DNA from: a virus
Length of the DNA stretch: 37,493 nt
Virus record (IMG/VR): IMGVR_UViG_3300033571_005366
Coordinates: 1 to 37,493 of that record
Direction: 5' to 3' (one strand)
The stretch's first letter is position 1; the number at the start of each line of letters is the position of its first letter. Both the position numbers and the translations under genes were made by a program. The notes under the pieces were generated by a model. It ran no database searches and was not told the origin of the DNA. It saw nothing but the letters and a program-made list of their open reading frames with translations. Shown here one piece after another: positions 5,919 through 11,763 of this stretch.

Positions 5919-5955
5919 ACTGCACTCTAGCGCAGGCTGGCAGTAGTCAAGGCAC

Positions 5956-5984
5956 AAAAAAACCCAGCGGGTTAGGCTGGGTTT
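5956..5984 (-). terminator. Rho-independent terminator, minus strand
   Basis: AAACCCAGC at 5960-5968 and GCTGGGTTT at 5976-5984 form a 9-bp perfect stem with a 7-base loop. On the minus strand the stem is followed by a run of seven T residues (complement of 5956-5962). It ends transcripts that come through the small gene at 6036-6188. Confidence 0.85.
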
Positions 5985-5997
5985 AGTTGAGTGTGGA
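5984..5997. repeat. 14-bp intergenic repeat, copy 1
   Basis: TAGTTGAGTGTGGA occurs here and again, perfectly, at 6233-6246. Both copies lie in non-coding DNA upstream (for minus-strand transcription) of small genes. It abuts the terminator stem. A shared promoter or operator element is the simplest reading. Confidence 0.55.
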
Positions 5998-6035
5998 GTA
6001 AAAACCTCCGATGGGAAGTTGTCCGTGTTTGTGCG

Positions 6036-6188
6036 TTATTCAATATCAATACAGTCAAAAACAACAACTGCGTTTTTTTCTTCGTCTGATAATCCCTTCC
6101 AGATAGACTGTCGGGCATCCTTCTCGCTGGATGCAACGATAGAAGCCTCTTTGTTCAAGCCTTCAATGAAGAAAGTATATTTGTTCAT
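6036..6188 (-). CDS. Small hypothetical protein, 50 aa
   Basis: The start at 6188 gives MNKYTFFIEGLNKEASIV, a beta-hairpin-like opening, followed by a helix (SEKDARQSIWKGLSDEE) and a final strand (VVVFDCIDI). The leader is an extreme C/A repeat (repeated AAC triplets) ending in ACACT, with no Shine-Dalgarno. It is followed by the terminator at 5956-5984. Function unknown. Confidence 0.65.
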   Translation of the reverse strand: MNKYTFFIEGLNKEASIVASSEKDARQSIWKGLSDEEKNAVVVFDCIDIE

Positions 6189-6232
6189 AGTGTTGTTGTG
6201 TTGTTGTTGTTGTTTCGCTGACGACCTCATAG

Positions 6233-6246
6233 TAGTTGAGTGTGGA
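6233..6246. repeat. 14-bp intergenic repeat, copy 2
   Basis: This is the second perfect copy of TAGTTGAGTGTGGA (first copy at 5984-5997). It lies about 45 bp upstream of the small gene starting at 6188 and just after the helicase stop. On the minus strand it reads TCCACACTCAACTA. Confidence 0.55.
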
Positions 6247-6267
6247 AACATTGCAACAACAAAATGA

Positions 6268-7563
6268 TTATTTCTTTTGTTTTCTTGTAGAATGCTCATT
6301 TTCAGCGTTTTCTGACTGCAAAAACTTGTAGGATTTGCCAATGAACCTGAGGGGACATTCCCAAAACCGTTCTCCCGTACGGTTTTTTAGGCAAATTGCA
6401 GTCCTCACAGAATCATCACCTTCTGTCTTCTCAAGCTGAATGATATGGTCAGCATCCTGGCCAATCGCTCTTGACTCTCTCAACTGTCCGTTGTCGTTAA
6501 GTTGGGAAGCGGTGAGAATAGTTTTTCCGCTCCTAACAGCAGTGCGCTTAATCATTCTGCTGATTCCAGCAACGATTTCCTCACGACTTCCCTTTGTTGG
6601 GCCATCAGCTTCCATCAACTGGATATAGTCAACCAAAGCAATGTCGCAGTCACTTTGCTCAACATCAGCGAGAATGTCCTTAGCTGACGCTCCATGCGTA
6701 TCAACAATGGTTGCCTTCATCTTCGCAAGCCTTGCGATGCTAATACCAAAGGCATCGTAGTCACCACGATTCATAAGTCCACGCATCACCACTTGATTGT
6801 CCAGTCCTGCATCACTACACAGGATTCGATAAGCCTGCTCAAGCTGGGTCATTTCAAGCGGGTAAATCCTGACGCTTTTACCCTGTGCCATTGCAGCTTC
6901 GCAGAAGTTCTGGATCAGAGTTGATTTGCCATCACCTGGCTTTCCAGCCACTACCCAAACCCTGCCTGGCTGCATTCCACCAGTCTTAGCGTCAATCATG
7001 TCAAAACCTGTGCTGATGCCTGGAAGTTTGCCACCAGACTCAACTCGCTTCTGGATTTCATCAACCAAGTCAGCGCAAAGAGTTCCTAGCGTTTTGCTTT
7101 CAAGCGGCTTGCCAACTACCTTTCCTGCGCCTTCAATTGCTTTCTCTGCTTCAAGAATTAACTCTGCTGTTGAGTCCACAGGAAGCGTAACTGCCTTGCT
7201 GTAAATCTCAGCGGCAATCTTGTAAGCTTCAGCCTTGCGTTCCATCTCAGAACGCATTCTGAGGCGATTCAAAGCCTCTTTGAAGATGGCAGGACTGGCG
7301 AACAGGGTGAAGACCTCGGTGAGCCTGTAAGCACCTCCAATGTCCTCAAGAATGCCATCTGCTCGGAGCTTAGCCGTGATGCTTATAAGGTCAGGAGGAA
7401 CCTGAGCATCAATGCTGGAAGCGATCTCCCTGAAGATGGGCCGATTCATCGGGCTGAACATCTCAGCCGAAATGCCGTTAAGTTGTGAAGCGTAGCGGTC
7501 TGGATGTTGAGCAAGGATGCTTAGAACCAGGTCTTCGTCTGTTTTGCGTAGGTCGTTTGTCAT
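6268..7563 (-). CDS. dnaB-like: Replicative DNA helicase, DnaB family
   Basis: This 431-residue protein unwinds the phage replication fork. It has the DnaB N-terminal helical domain (about residues 1-100, beginning MTNDLRKTDEDLVLSILAQ) and a RecA-type C-terminal domain. That domain has Walker A GKPGDGKST near residue 207 and Walker B IALVDYIQLM near 310. The ATG at 7563 overlaps the preceding TGA as ATGA, so I prefer it to the longer frame. It follows the DUF1376 initiator-like gene and a methyltransferase. No primase or DNA polymerase is visible, so host enzymes are probably recruited. Confidence 0.93.
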   Translation of the reverse strand: MTNDLRKTDEDLVLSILAQHPDRYASQLNGISAEMFSPMNRPIFREIASSIDAQVPPDLISITAKLRADGILEDIGGAYRLTEVFTLFASPAIFKEALNRLRMRSEMERKAEAYKIAAEIYSKAVTLPVDSTAELILEAEKAIEGAGKVVGKPLESKTLGTLCADLVDEIQKRVESGGKLPGISTGFDMIDAKTGGMQPGRVWVVAGKPGDGKSTLIQNFCEAAMAQGKSVRIYPLEMTQLEQAYRILCSDAGLDNQVVMRGLMNRGDYDAFGISIARLAKMKATIVDTHGASAKDILADVEQSDCDIALVDYIQLMEADGPTKGSREEIVAGISRMIKRTAVRSGKTILTASQLNDNGQLRESRAIGQDADHIIQLEKTEGDDSVRTAICLKNRTGERFWECPLRFIGKSYKFLQSENAENEHSTRKQKK

Positions 7564-8159
7564 AGTGTGAATAGAGTTTGTTGTTGAAAGTGTTTTGTCC
7601 ATTGGTTTGCCATCGCTTCTGCAATTCCAGAGAATGTCTTGGAGCGTTCCTTCCATCGGTCTGGACTTGGAGGCATCAAATGGATTCTATGTTCTCGTCC
7701 TTCCACAATGTTGGTTGGTTGCAGCTTTGGAAGCCCCTTTAACCAGAGGCAAGTTGCCTTTGTCTCACCATGACCAAATTGCCATGGTTGAATCACCTGA
7801 TCTGGTTTTCTCCACAAGGAAGACATGATGCAAACTGGATTCTCAATCGCAATCCTTGGAATTGGAGAACGAGCAAGCTTCATAAAAAAGCTCACTGCAC
7901 TCTGCTGCCTTCCATCTAATCGCTTTTCTTCAAAGTGCCTAGCCCCACTTACGCTCAAATGAGTGCATGGAGGATGGGCAATCATAATGTCCCATGGATA
8001 ATCAATCACATCAAACAGATCGCCTTGATAATGTGGTCCAGGAACATCAGTTGGGAGCAAATCGCAAGACATGGCTTCATGGCCTAATGCAAGAAAAGCA
8101 TCTCTCACAGTTCCGCTATATTCGCAGGCAACCAGCACCTTTAGTTTAGTGTTCGTCAT
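7560..8159 (-). CDS. C5-cytosine methyltransferase-like protein
   Basis: This 199-residue protein starts with a SAM-binding-like segment (KVLVACEYSGTVRDAF), continues with an acidic motif-II-like turn, and has AHPPCTHLSVSG, matching the catalytic Pro-Cys motif IV of Dcm enzymes. IENPV corresponds to motif VI (usually ENV). It is shorter than typical cytosine methyltransferases, a size common among phage members of this family. The start overlaps the preceding gene as ATGA within a CACACTATGA junction. The target is unknown and activity is inferred. Confidence 0.8.
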   Translation of the reverse strand: MTNTKLKVLVACEYSGTVRDAFLALGHEAMSCDLLPTDVPGPHYQGDLFDVIDYPWDIMIAHPPCTHLSVSGARHFEEKRLDGRQQSAVSFFMKLARSPIPRIAIENPVCIMSSLWRKPDQVIQPWQFGHGETKATCLWLKGLPKLQPTNIVEGREHRIHLMPPSPDRWKERSKTFSGIAEAMANQWTKHFQQQTLFTL

Positions 8160-8887
8160 AGTGTGTTTCTCCAATCAATTTTAGGTTTGTCTAGTGCAGC
8201 TTGCTTTTGGCTAGGAAGCCAGCCTTGTCGTTGCCAAGAGCGGAAGGCAGCTTTCCAGCATTTGATCTGCTGGTTTCCTCGCTTCCATCCTCCAGCTTCC
8301 CAATGATCCCACATCACCTGGCCATCAGATCGAGTTGCGCCAACCTCCTTAGCGTAGTCTTCAACTTCTTCCATGGTAGGTTTTATGAACCTGACTTGAG
8401 GCTCATCACCAAAAAGAGATTCCTCTTTACTATGGTTTATGGTTTCTGGTTTATGGTTATCGGTTAATGGTTCTTGGTTGGTTGAACTAGAATCCAACGC
8501 CTGTTGAACGTCCGTTGAACGCCCGTTGACTTCTTGTTGAACGCCAGTTGAACAAGCGTTGCCTTTTCTTTTTGCTGCTGATGCTTTTCCAGCAATTCTA
8601 GCCTTCTCGATTTGGCCTTTATATGTAGCAATCTCAGCGTTACATCTATCGCTTTCCCATCCATTATCAGTAAGAGTAAAGAACTCTTTGAGAACGGTTT
8701 CCGTGGCCTTGCGTTCATCATCAGACCTAGCGCAAATCTTTCGGCATAGGTCTTCAATGCTGGCAGTTAGTGGAGTTTCTGTGTCGTAGTAAACATCCAT
8801 GAGTCTGCGATAAACGCCATGCTCAAGCAGTGTCAGGTGTACTGTGGATTTACAGTAGTCTCCGATGTTGTGTTGGTAATAGAACAT
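8156..8887 (-). CDS. DUF1376 replication protein
   Basis: The N-terminal 95 residues fit the DUF1376 domain (YYQHNIGDYCKSTVHLTLLE, then GVYRRLMDVYYDTETPL), found in phage replication initiator-like proteins. A central low-complexity linker (about residues 108-155) has repeated STxVQQ and NHKPET units. A C-terminal domain (about 165-243) contains WDHWEAGGWKRG and CWKAAFRSWQRQ. The start is the ATG at 8887, just after a terminator. The DNA encoding the linker carries ordered 7-bp and 11-bp repeats. By analogy with lambda O, whose gene contains the origin, this could be the replication origin. The next genes are a methyltransferase and the helicase. Confidence 0.8.
   Translation of the reverse strand: MFYYQHNIGDYCKSTVHLTLLEHGVYRRLMDVYYDTETPLTASIEDLCRKICARSDDERKATETVLKEFFTLTDNGWESDRCNAEIATYKGQIEKARIAGKASAAKRKGNACSTGVQQEVNGRSTDVQQALDSSSTNQEPLTDNHKPETINHSKEESLFGDEPQVRFIKPTMEEVEDYAKEVGATRSDGQVMWDHWEAGGWKRGNQQIKCWKAAFRSWQRQGWLPSQKQAALDKPKIDWRNTL
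8431..8479. repeat. Seven tandem 7-bp TATGGTT-like repeats
   Basis: GGTT recurs exactly every 7 bp (8434, 8441, 8448, 8455, 8462, 8469, 8476), giving seven units close to TATGGTT. The array is inside the DUF1376 gene and encodes an Asn/His/Lys/Pro linker. Similar linker repeats are known in other DUF1376 proteins. A role as origin iterons is inferred. Confidence 0.75.
8481..8554. repeat. GTTGAAC repeats with 11-bp period
   Basis: GTTGAAC occurs at 8481, 8503, 8514, 8536 and 8548, and a degenerate GTTGAC at 8525. Spacings are multiples of 11 bp, with one of 12. One unit per DNA helical turn places all copies on the same face, as expected of iterons bound by an initiator. The array directly adjoins the 7-bp repeats. 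Confidence 0.7.
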
Positions 8888-8894
8888 AAGCAAT

Positions 8895-8949
8895 AAAAAG
8901 CCCCCCTTGTGTCAGACCCCACAGGATTAACCTGTGGCACAAGGGAGGC
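8895..8949 (-). terminator. Rho-independent terminator, minus strand
   Basis: A long imperfect hairpin has an outer stem CCCTTGTG (8904-8911) with CACAAGGG (8938-8945) and an inner perfect stem CCACAGG (8919-8925) with CCTGTGG (8931-8937) around an ATTAA loop. On the minus strand it is followed by five T residues. It ends transcripts from the gene at 9024-9248, and the DUF1376 start lies directly behind it. Confidence 0.85.
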
Positions 8950-9023
8950 AAATTCGTTTAGAGGTTAGGATGCGGTCTGAAGACATCCACCCACAATTTC
9001 AGCCATGAATGCTGCGTGTCAAG
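8950..9023. other. Short non-coding spacer before terminator
   Basis: This spacer lies between the stop at 9024 and the terminator. Only a 13-codon frame is present. I see no other signal. Confidence 0.4.
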
Positions 9024-9248
9024 TCACTGGGCTGGGTCAGGCTTTCTGAACTGGTCGTAAGCTTCCTTGAGCATATCAACGGCATCTTCCTTCTCAAGAC
9101 TGGTCTGAATTAACACTTTAGTCTTTCCAGAAGCTTTTGGAATGCAGCAAACGATGATGGCTCCGCAGTTGTTCTCGGCCATCTCGTCAAGCACATCCAG
9201 GCCAAGTTCGCGCATATCAGCGCACAGTGCGTCAAATTCGGTTCTCAT
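9024..9248 (-). CDS. Hypothetical protein, 74 aa
   Basis: This is a small acidic alpha/beta protein (FDALCADMRELGLDVLDEM, then IIVCCIPKASGKTKVLIQ and a C-terminal helix). The ATG lies inside the end of the preceding gene, in the context AAACACTATG, without Shine-Dalgarno. It is the last gene before a strong terminator. Function unknown. Confidence 0.65.
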   Translation of the reverse strand: MRTEFDALCADMRELGLDVLDEMAENNCGAIIVCCIPKASGKTKVLIQTSLEKEDAVDMLKEAYDQFRKPDPAQ

Positions 9249-9438
9249 AGTGTTTTTGGTGTCTTCGTTTTATCCTTTCTCTCTTAACCTCTGCGTACAG
9301 CGTAGAATCGAATTGGTCAACTGCCAAAAGAGCGTATTCAATCGAGTTTATGACCTTTTCGTTTGCATCTAGGTTTTCCTGTAGCTTCATCCTTATCATG
9401 TGCAGGTGAGCCTTTACCGTCTCTTTGTTTACTCTCAC
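9232..9438 (-). CDS. Hypothetical helical protein, 68 aa
   Basis: A GTG start follows the C/A-rich leader ACACACAACAACAACA. The product is a basic, all-helical peptide (AHLHMIRMKLQENLDANEK ... YAEVKRERIKRRHQK). It overlaps the preceding nuclease gene by about 100 bp in another frame and the next gene by 17 bp. Function unknown. Confidence 0.55.
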   Translation of the reverse strand: MRVNKETVKAHLHMIRMKLQENLDANEKVINSIEYALLAVDQFDSTLYAEVKRERIKRRHQKHYENRI

Positions 9439-9790
9439 TGTTGTTGTTGTGTGTAGAAATTAGTGGCTGATTGGTTTCCCGAATCAACTGGAAGAAGTCA
9501 TTTGCACTGATGACGCAAAGCCAGTCTTCACCGTTACGCTTGTGAGCTACCACAGGCATCTTTGAATCTCCTGCATCTCTCTTGGCTTGCTGCATCCAAT
9601 CGTAAGGGTTTCCACGCTCAACACGCTTCACCTCCCAATGAATGCCTGGCAAAGAGTCACAGATTACATCTGGCGAGTCTGCTCCGCCTGAGAACTGTTG
9701 GCCTCGTCTTGCGTCAAAGCCTTCGTTTCGCAACTGGTCGCGCCATTCTCTTTCGCCTCTTGCTCCTTTCTGTCTGCTATTGATCGGCAT
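9338..9790 (-). CDS. Resolvase-like PD-(D/E)XK nuclease
   Basis: The N-terminal 110 residues match the pattern of phage Hjc/VRR-like nucleases: SRQKGARGEREWRD (catalytic Glu), FSGGADSPDV (catalytic Asp), and HWEVKRVER (E-x-K). It probably cuts branched DNA in replication or packaging. The last 40 residues are polar and low-complexity (HNNNSESKQ), and they overlap the leader and start of the next gene. The real domain therefore ends near residue 105, and the tail may be incidental. The start overlaps the preceding gene. Confidence 0.78.
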   Translation of the reverse strand: MPINSRQKGARGEREWRDQLRNEGFDARRGQQFSGGADSPDVICDSLPGIHWEVKRVERGNPYDWMQQAKRDAGDSKMPVVAHKRNGEDWLCVISANDFFQLIRETNQPLISTHNNNSESKQRDGKGSPAHDKDEATGKPRCKRKGHKLD

Positions 9791-9867
9791 CGGAAGATTT
9801 GGTCGAAGTTGGATTCGTACTTTTCGAGATTAACTGGTCTTGGTTTGTCTCCCTTTCCTGCGCTCAT
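9664..9867 (-). CDS. Small phage protein with GKGDKPRPVN motif, 67 aa
   Basis: The start overlaps the preceding TGA as ATGA. The N-terminus reads SAGKGDKPRPVNLEKYESNF, a motif I recognise from many small phage proteins of unknown function. The C-terminal 40 residues are polar and overlap the nuclease gene by 127 bp in a different frame. Function unknown. Confidence 0.65.
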   Translation of the reverse strand: MSAGKGDKPRPVNLEKYESNFDQIFRCRSIADRKEQEAKENGATSCETKALTQDEANSSQAEQTRQM

Positions 9868-10049
9868 AGGTCTTCGTCGAGGTCGTAAGGTTCGATATGG
9901 TCTGGAACCATTTGGTCAATCTCGCCAAAGGTAAAACCCATGGCAAGCAAGACTGCTCGGAAGGTTTCAACAATGACCTCCCTATCATTGGAGAAAACCT
10001 CGAACGAATAAAGGCGGTCATCTGAACGATCAACGGTGATTTTTAGCAT
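9864..10049 (-). CDS. Hypothetical protein, 61 aa
   Basis: The ATG at 10049 gives MLKITVDRSDDRLYSFEVF, a beta-hairpin-like opening, then a helix and an acidic tail (DHIEPYDLDEDL). The longer upstream frame overlaps the coiled-coil gene and is not needed. It is coupled to the next gene by an ATGA overlap. Function unknown. Confidence 0.65.
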   Translation of the reverse strand: MLKITVDRSDDRLYSFEVFSNDREVIVETFRAVLLAMGFTFGEIDQMVPDHIEPYDLDEDL

Positions 10050-10054
10050 GGTGA

Positions 10055-10225
10055 TTAAGGTTTGAGTGCTTCGTAAATGTGTCTGCTGACTTTTTCCCAT
10101 TTGCTCTTAGGCTCAGACGCTTGACGCTGATGCACCTTGAGCTGTTCTTTGAGGTTAAGGATTTCCTGTTTTAACTGGCGATTCTCTGCTAACAGGTAAG
10201 CTGAGTTAAGGTCTTCGATTTGCAT
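10055..10225 (-). CDS. Small coiled-coil protein, 56 aa
   Basis: The ATG follows CAACACT with no Shine-Dalgarno. Residues 5-36 form heptad-like repeats of a coiled coil (LLAENRQLKQEILNLKEQLK), followed by a basic segment (KSKWEKVSRHIYEALK). It lies 15 bp downstream of the structured element at 10241-10338. It may dimerise and bind DNA; this is inferred. Confidence 0.65.
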   Translation of the reverse strand: MQIEDLNSAYLLAENRQLKQEILNLKEQLKVHQRQASEPKSKWEKVSRHIYEALKP

Positions 10226-10240
10226 AGTGTTGAATTGGTA

Positions 10241-10338
10241 GAGACTGCTGGGCTAGGTTGCTTCTTGGCTAGGCTTGCGGCAACTGGTGACACTATAGGG
10301 ACAACAACGAACCCTTGCCAATACCACCCAGCAGTCTC
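10241..10338. other. 98-bp structured element with 12-bp terminal inverted repeats
   Basis: GAGACTGCTGGG at 10241-10252 and CCCAGCAGTCTC at 10327-10338 are perfect inverted repeats. In the minus-strand RNA the helix can be extended inward by GGU/ACC and UUGGC/GCCAA, leaving an inner part that can form further small hairpins. It lies between the SSB-like gene and the coiled-coil gene. No T-run follows, so it is not a standard terminator. Candidates are a structured leader RNA, a small non-coding RNA, a replication or packaging site, or a tiny mobile element. Confidence 0.6.
10286..10300 (+). promoter_or_regulatory. SP6-type RNA polymerase promoter-like sequence
   Basis: GGTGACACTATAGGG on the plus strand contains the 13-base core GGTGACACTATAG of the SP6 RNA polymerase promoter, including the +1 G. 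The bases upstream of the core do not match. It points against the direction of the surrounding genes and lies inside the structured element. No phage RNA polymerase gene is in the window, so function is doubtful. Confidence 0.35.
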
Positions 10339-10346
10339 AAAAGGGT

Positions 10347-10595
10347 TTAGAACGGAATGCAATCTGAGTCGTCAAGATCAATGTTCTTGTTGACCTTGGT
10401 AACCTTTATTGGTTCACCTTCCTTCGGCTTGAAGCTAAGGCTCATAAACTTGGTTCCAGACTTGGACTCTTTGAGCCAGGCTGCAATCCAGTAATCCACT
10501 CCGTTAATTAGGACGCTTCCGTTGTAATCAGGATGCGTTTCTTTCTCCTTCTTGGTGTTCTTAAAAAGCGCACCGCTGTTATCTCGTTGTTCCAT
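10347..10595 (-). CDS. SSB-like / DUF736-like protein with acidic tip
   Basis: This 82-residue protein has a beta-rich core ([40 protein letters not shown]) resembling small DUF736-like phage proteins. It ends in [10 protein letters not shown], like the acidic C-terminal tip of single-stranded DNA-binding proteins, which recruits partner enzymes. Its position next to a RecE-like nuclease and a Sak4-like ATPase fits a single-strand DNA-binding role in recombination. It overlaps the preceding gene by 17 bp. Confidence 0.65.
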   Translation of the reverse strand: MEQRDNSGALFKNTKKEKETHPDYNGSVLINGVDYWIAAWLKESKSGTKFMSLSFKPKEGEPIKVTKVNKNIDLDDSDCIPF

Positions 10596-10950
10596 ATTTC
10601 TTGTTCTTTGGTTTTGGTTTTCTCTTTGCTATTTCGGCCTTCACCAAATCAATCAAACGAGATGGTTCCAGCCTGATCTTTCCTTCGCTCCACCGAGCGA
10701 TGTAACCGCATAAGTCGCGGCAAGTCTTTGTCTTGATCCACTCTGCACCATGGATCAAATCTAACATATCTGCAATTATTGGTCGCCTCTGCTCAACAGG
10801 TTCCAAAGTATCAGGATCAATCAGGCCCAAATCTGCTGCTTTTACAGCGTCAGCACAGGCGGTTTTGATGATTTCAATATAGACCCATGCCTCCTTGTTA
10901 GCGGCAATGTCTTCGGGAGAACCTTCAGTGAACAGTGGCGAATCAGTCAT
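10579..10950 (-). CDS. Hypothetical protein, 123 aa
   Basis: I do not recognise this mainly helical protein ([38 protein letters not shown]). It has a basic, Pro/Lys-rich C-terminus ([15 protein letters not shown]). It overlaps the nuclease gene before it by 8 bp and the SSB-like gene after it by 17 bp. That places it inside the recombination cluster, perhaps as a DNA-binding accessory. Confidence 0.65.
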   Translation of the reverse strand: MTDSPLFTEGSPEDIAANKEAWVYIEIIKTACADAVKAADLGLIDPDTLEPVEQRRPIIADMLDLIHGAEWIKTKTCRDLCGYIARWSEGKIRLEPSRLIDLVKAEIAKRKPKPKNKKYGTTR

Positions 10951-11761
10951 TCTGCTTCATCCAATTCGGCATTTCCAGCTCAGTCCAGAAGTTGTAACCA
11001 GGCCAACCTCCCCACCTTGCGCACTTAGCATATACCTCAAGGTCTGCTTTATATTCATTCCTGCCAGCCAAGACAAACTCAGGTGGTAGAATGTAGACCG
11101 CGACAAGGTAAGGTGGCTTTTTCTCCTGAGCAATCAGGATGAACTTCTTTGCCTTCTCTCCAATCGTCCGCAGGCCGTCAAGGTAAAACGCCCCTTGGAC
11201 ATGGTAACGGAAGTTGCAAACAGTACGCAGAAAAGCTTTTGGTGAAGCATCATCTGTCGTCTTGTAATCAATGACAGTGCCGTCATGCAAAAGTCCGTCA
11301 AGCCTGCCTCGGCAGTCCATTAATGTATCTTCGTCCTCCCAAAAAACAGACGCCTCAACGCAGCGCAGTTCATCAAAAAGCTTCTTAGCTGAATGACTGT
11401 GTACTGCGTCACGCATGGCGGTTACCTGCTGCCACTCGTCAGGACTGACAATCTGCTTGCCAGCAGCCTGCGTCTGGTGATACTCGTATTCAGCTTTGCC
11501 TTCCTTGGTGCGCCTATCGAGCTTAGGCATAACATAGAAAGCGTCTTCGTTGCCTTCCATGATGACCTTGTGGGCCAAGCTACCAAATGCCATGGCTGGC
11601 GTTGGAGGTTCCTTTGGTGCAGTCCTGCTGTAATGAAACAAGGCTGGACATTTGTGGATCAAGTCGAGGCCATGCTTGCTGACCTCGAAACGGGAATGGT
11701 ATTCATTCTCGTCCAAGTTGAGGACAAGCCCGTTTAACTTTGGTTGAATGAGTTCGTCCAT
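10943..11761 (-). CDS. RecE-like PD-(D/E)XK exonuclease
   Basis: This 272-residue protein resembles the nuclease domain of exodeoxyribonuclease VIII (RecE). The N-terminal SKHGLDLIHKCPALFHYSR, the AFGSLAHKVIME segment, and the catalytic CRGRLDGLLHDGTVIDYKT (Asp, Asp-x-Lys) are all present. QGAFYLDGL near residue 200 completes the active-site helix. It would resect double-strand ends to give single-stranded DNA for annealing. It follows the Sak4-like ATPase by 2 bp, forming a recombination operon with the SSB-like gene. Confidence 0.88.
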   Translation of the reverse strand: MDELIQPKLNGLVLNLDENEYHSRFEVSKHGLDLIHKCPALFHYSRTAPKEPPTPAMAFGSLAHKVIMEGNEDAFYVMPKLDRRTKEGKAEYEYHQTQAAGKQIVSPDEWQQVTAMRDAVHSHSAKKLFDELRCVEASVFWEDEDTLMDCRGRLDGLLHDGTVIDYKTTDDASPKAFLRTVCNFRYHVQGAFYLDGLRTIGEKAKKFILIAQEKKPPYLVAVYILPPEFVLAGRNEYKADLEVYAKCARWGGWPGYNFWTELEMPNWMKQND

Positions 11762-11763
11762 AA

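Noticed and set aside
8431-8554. CRISPR array
   Set aside because: The repeats are only 7-11 bp, contiguous and inside a coding gene, with no spacers.
10241-10338. Reading the inverted repeat as a simple terminator or tRNA
   Set aside because: There is no T-run after the stem on either strand, and no cloverleaf or CCA-type end can be drawn.
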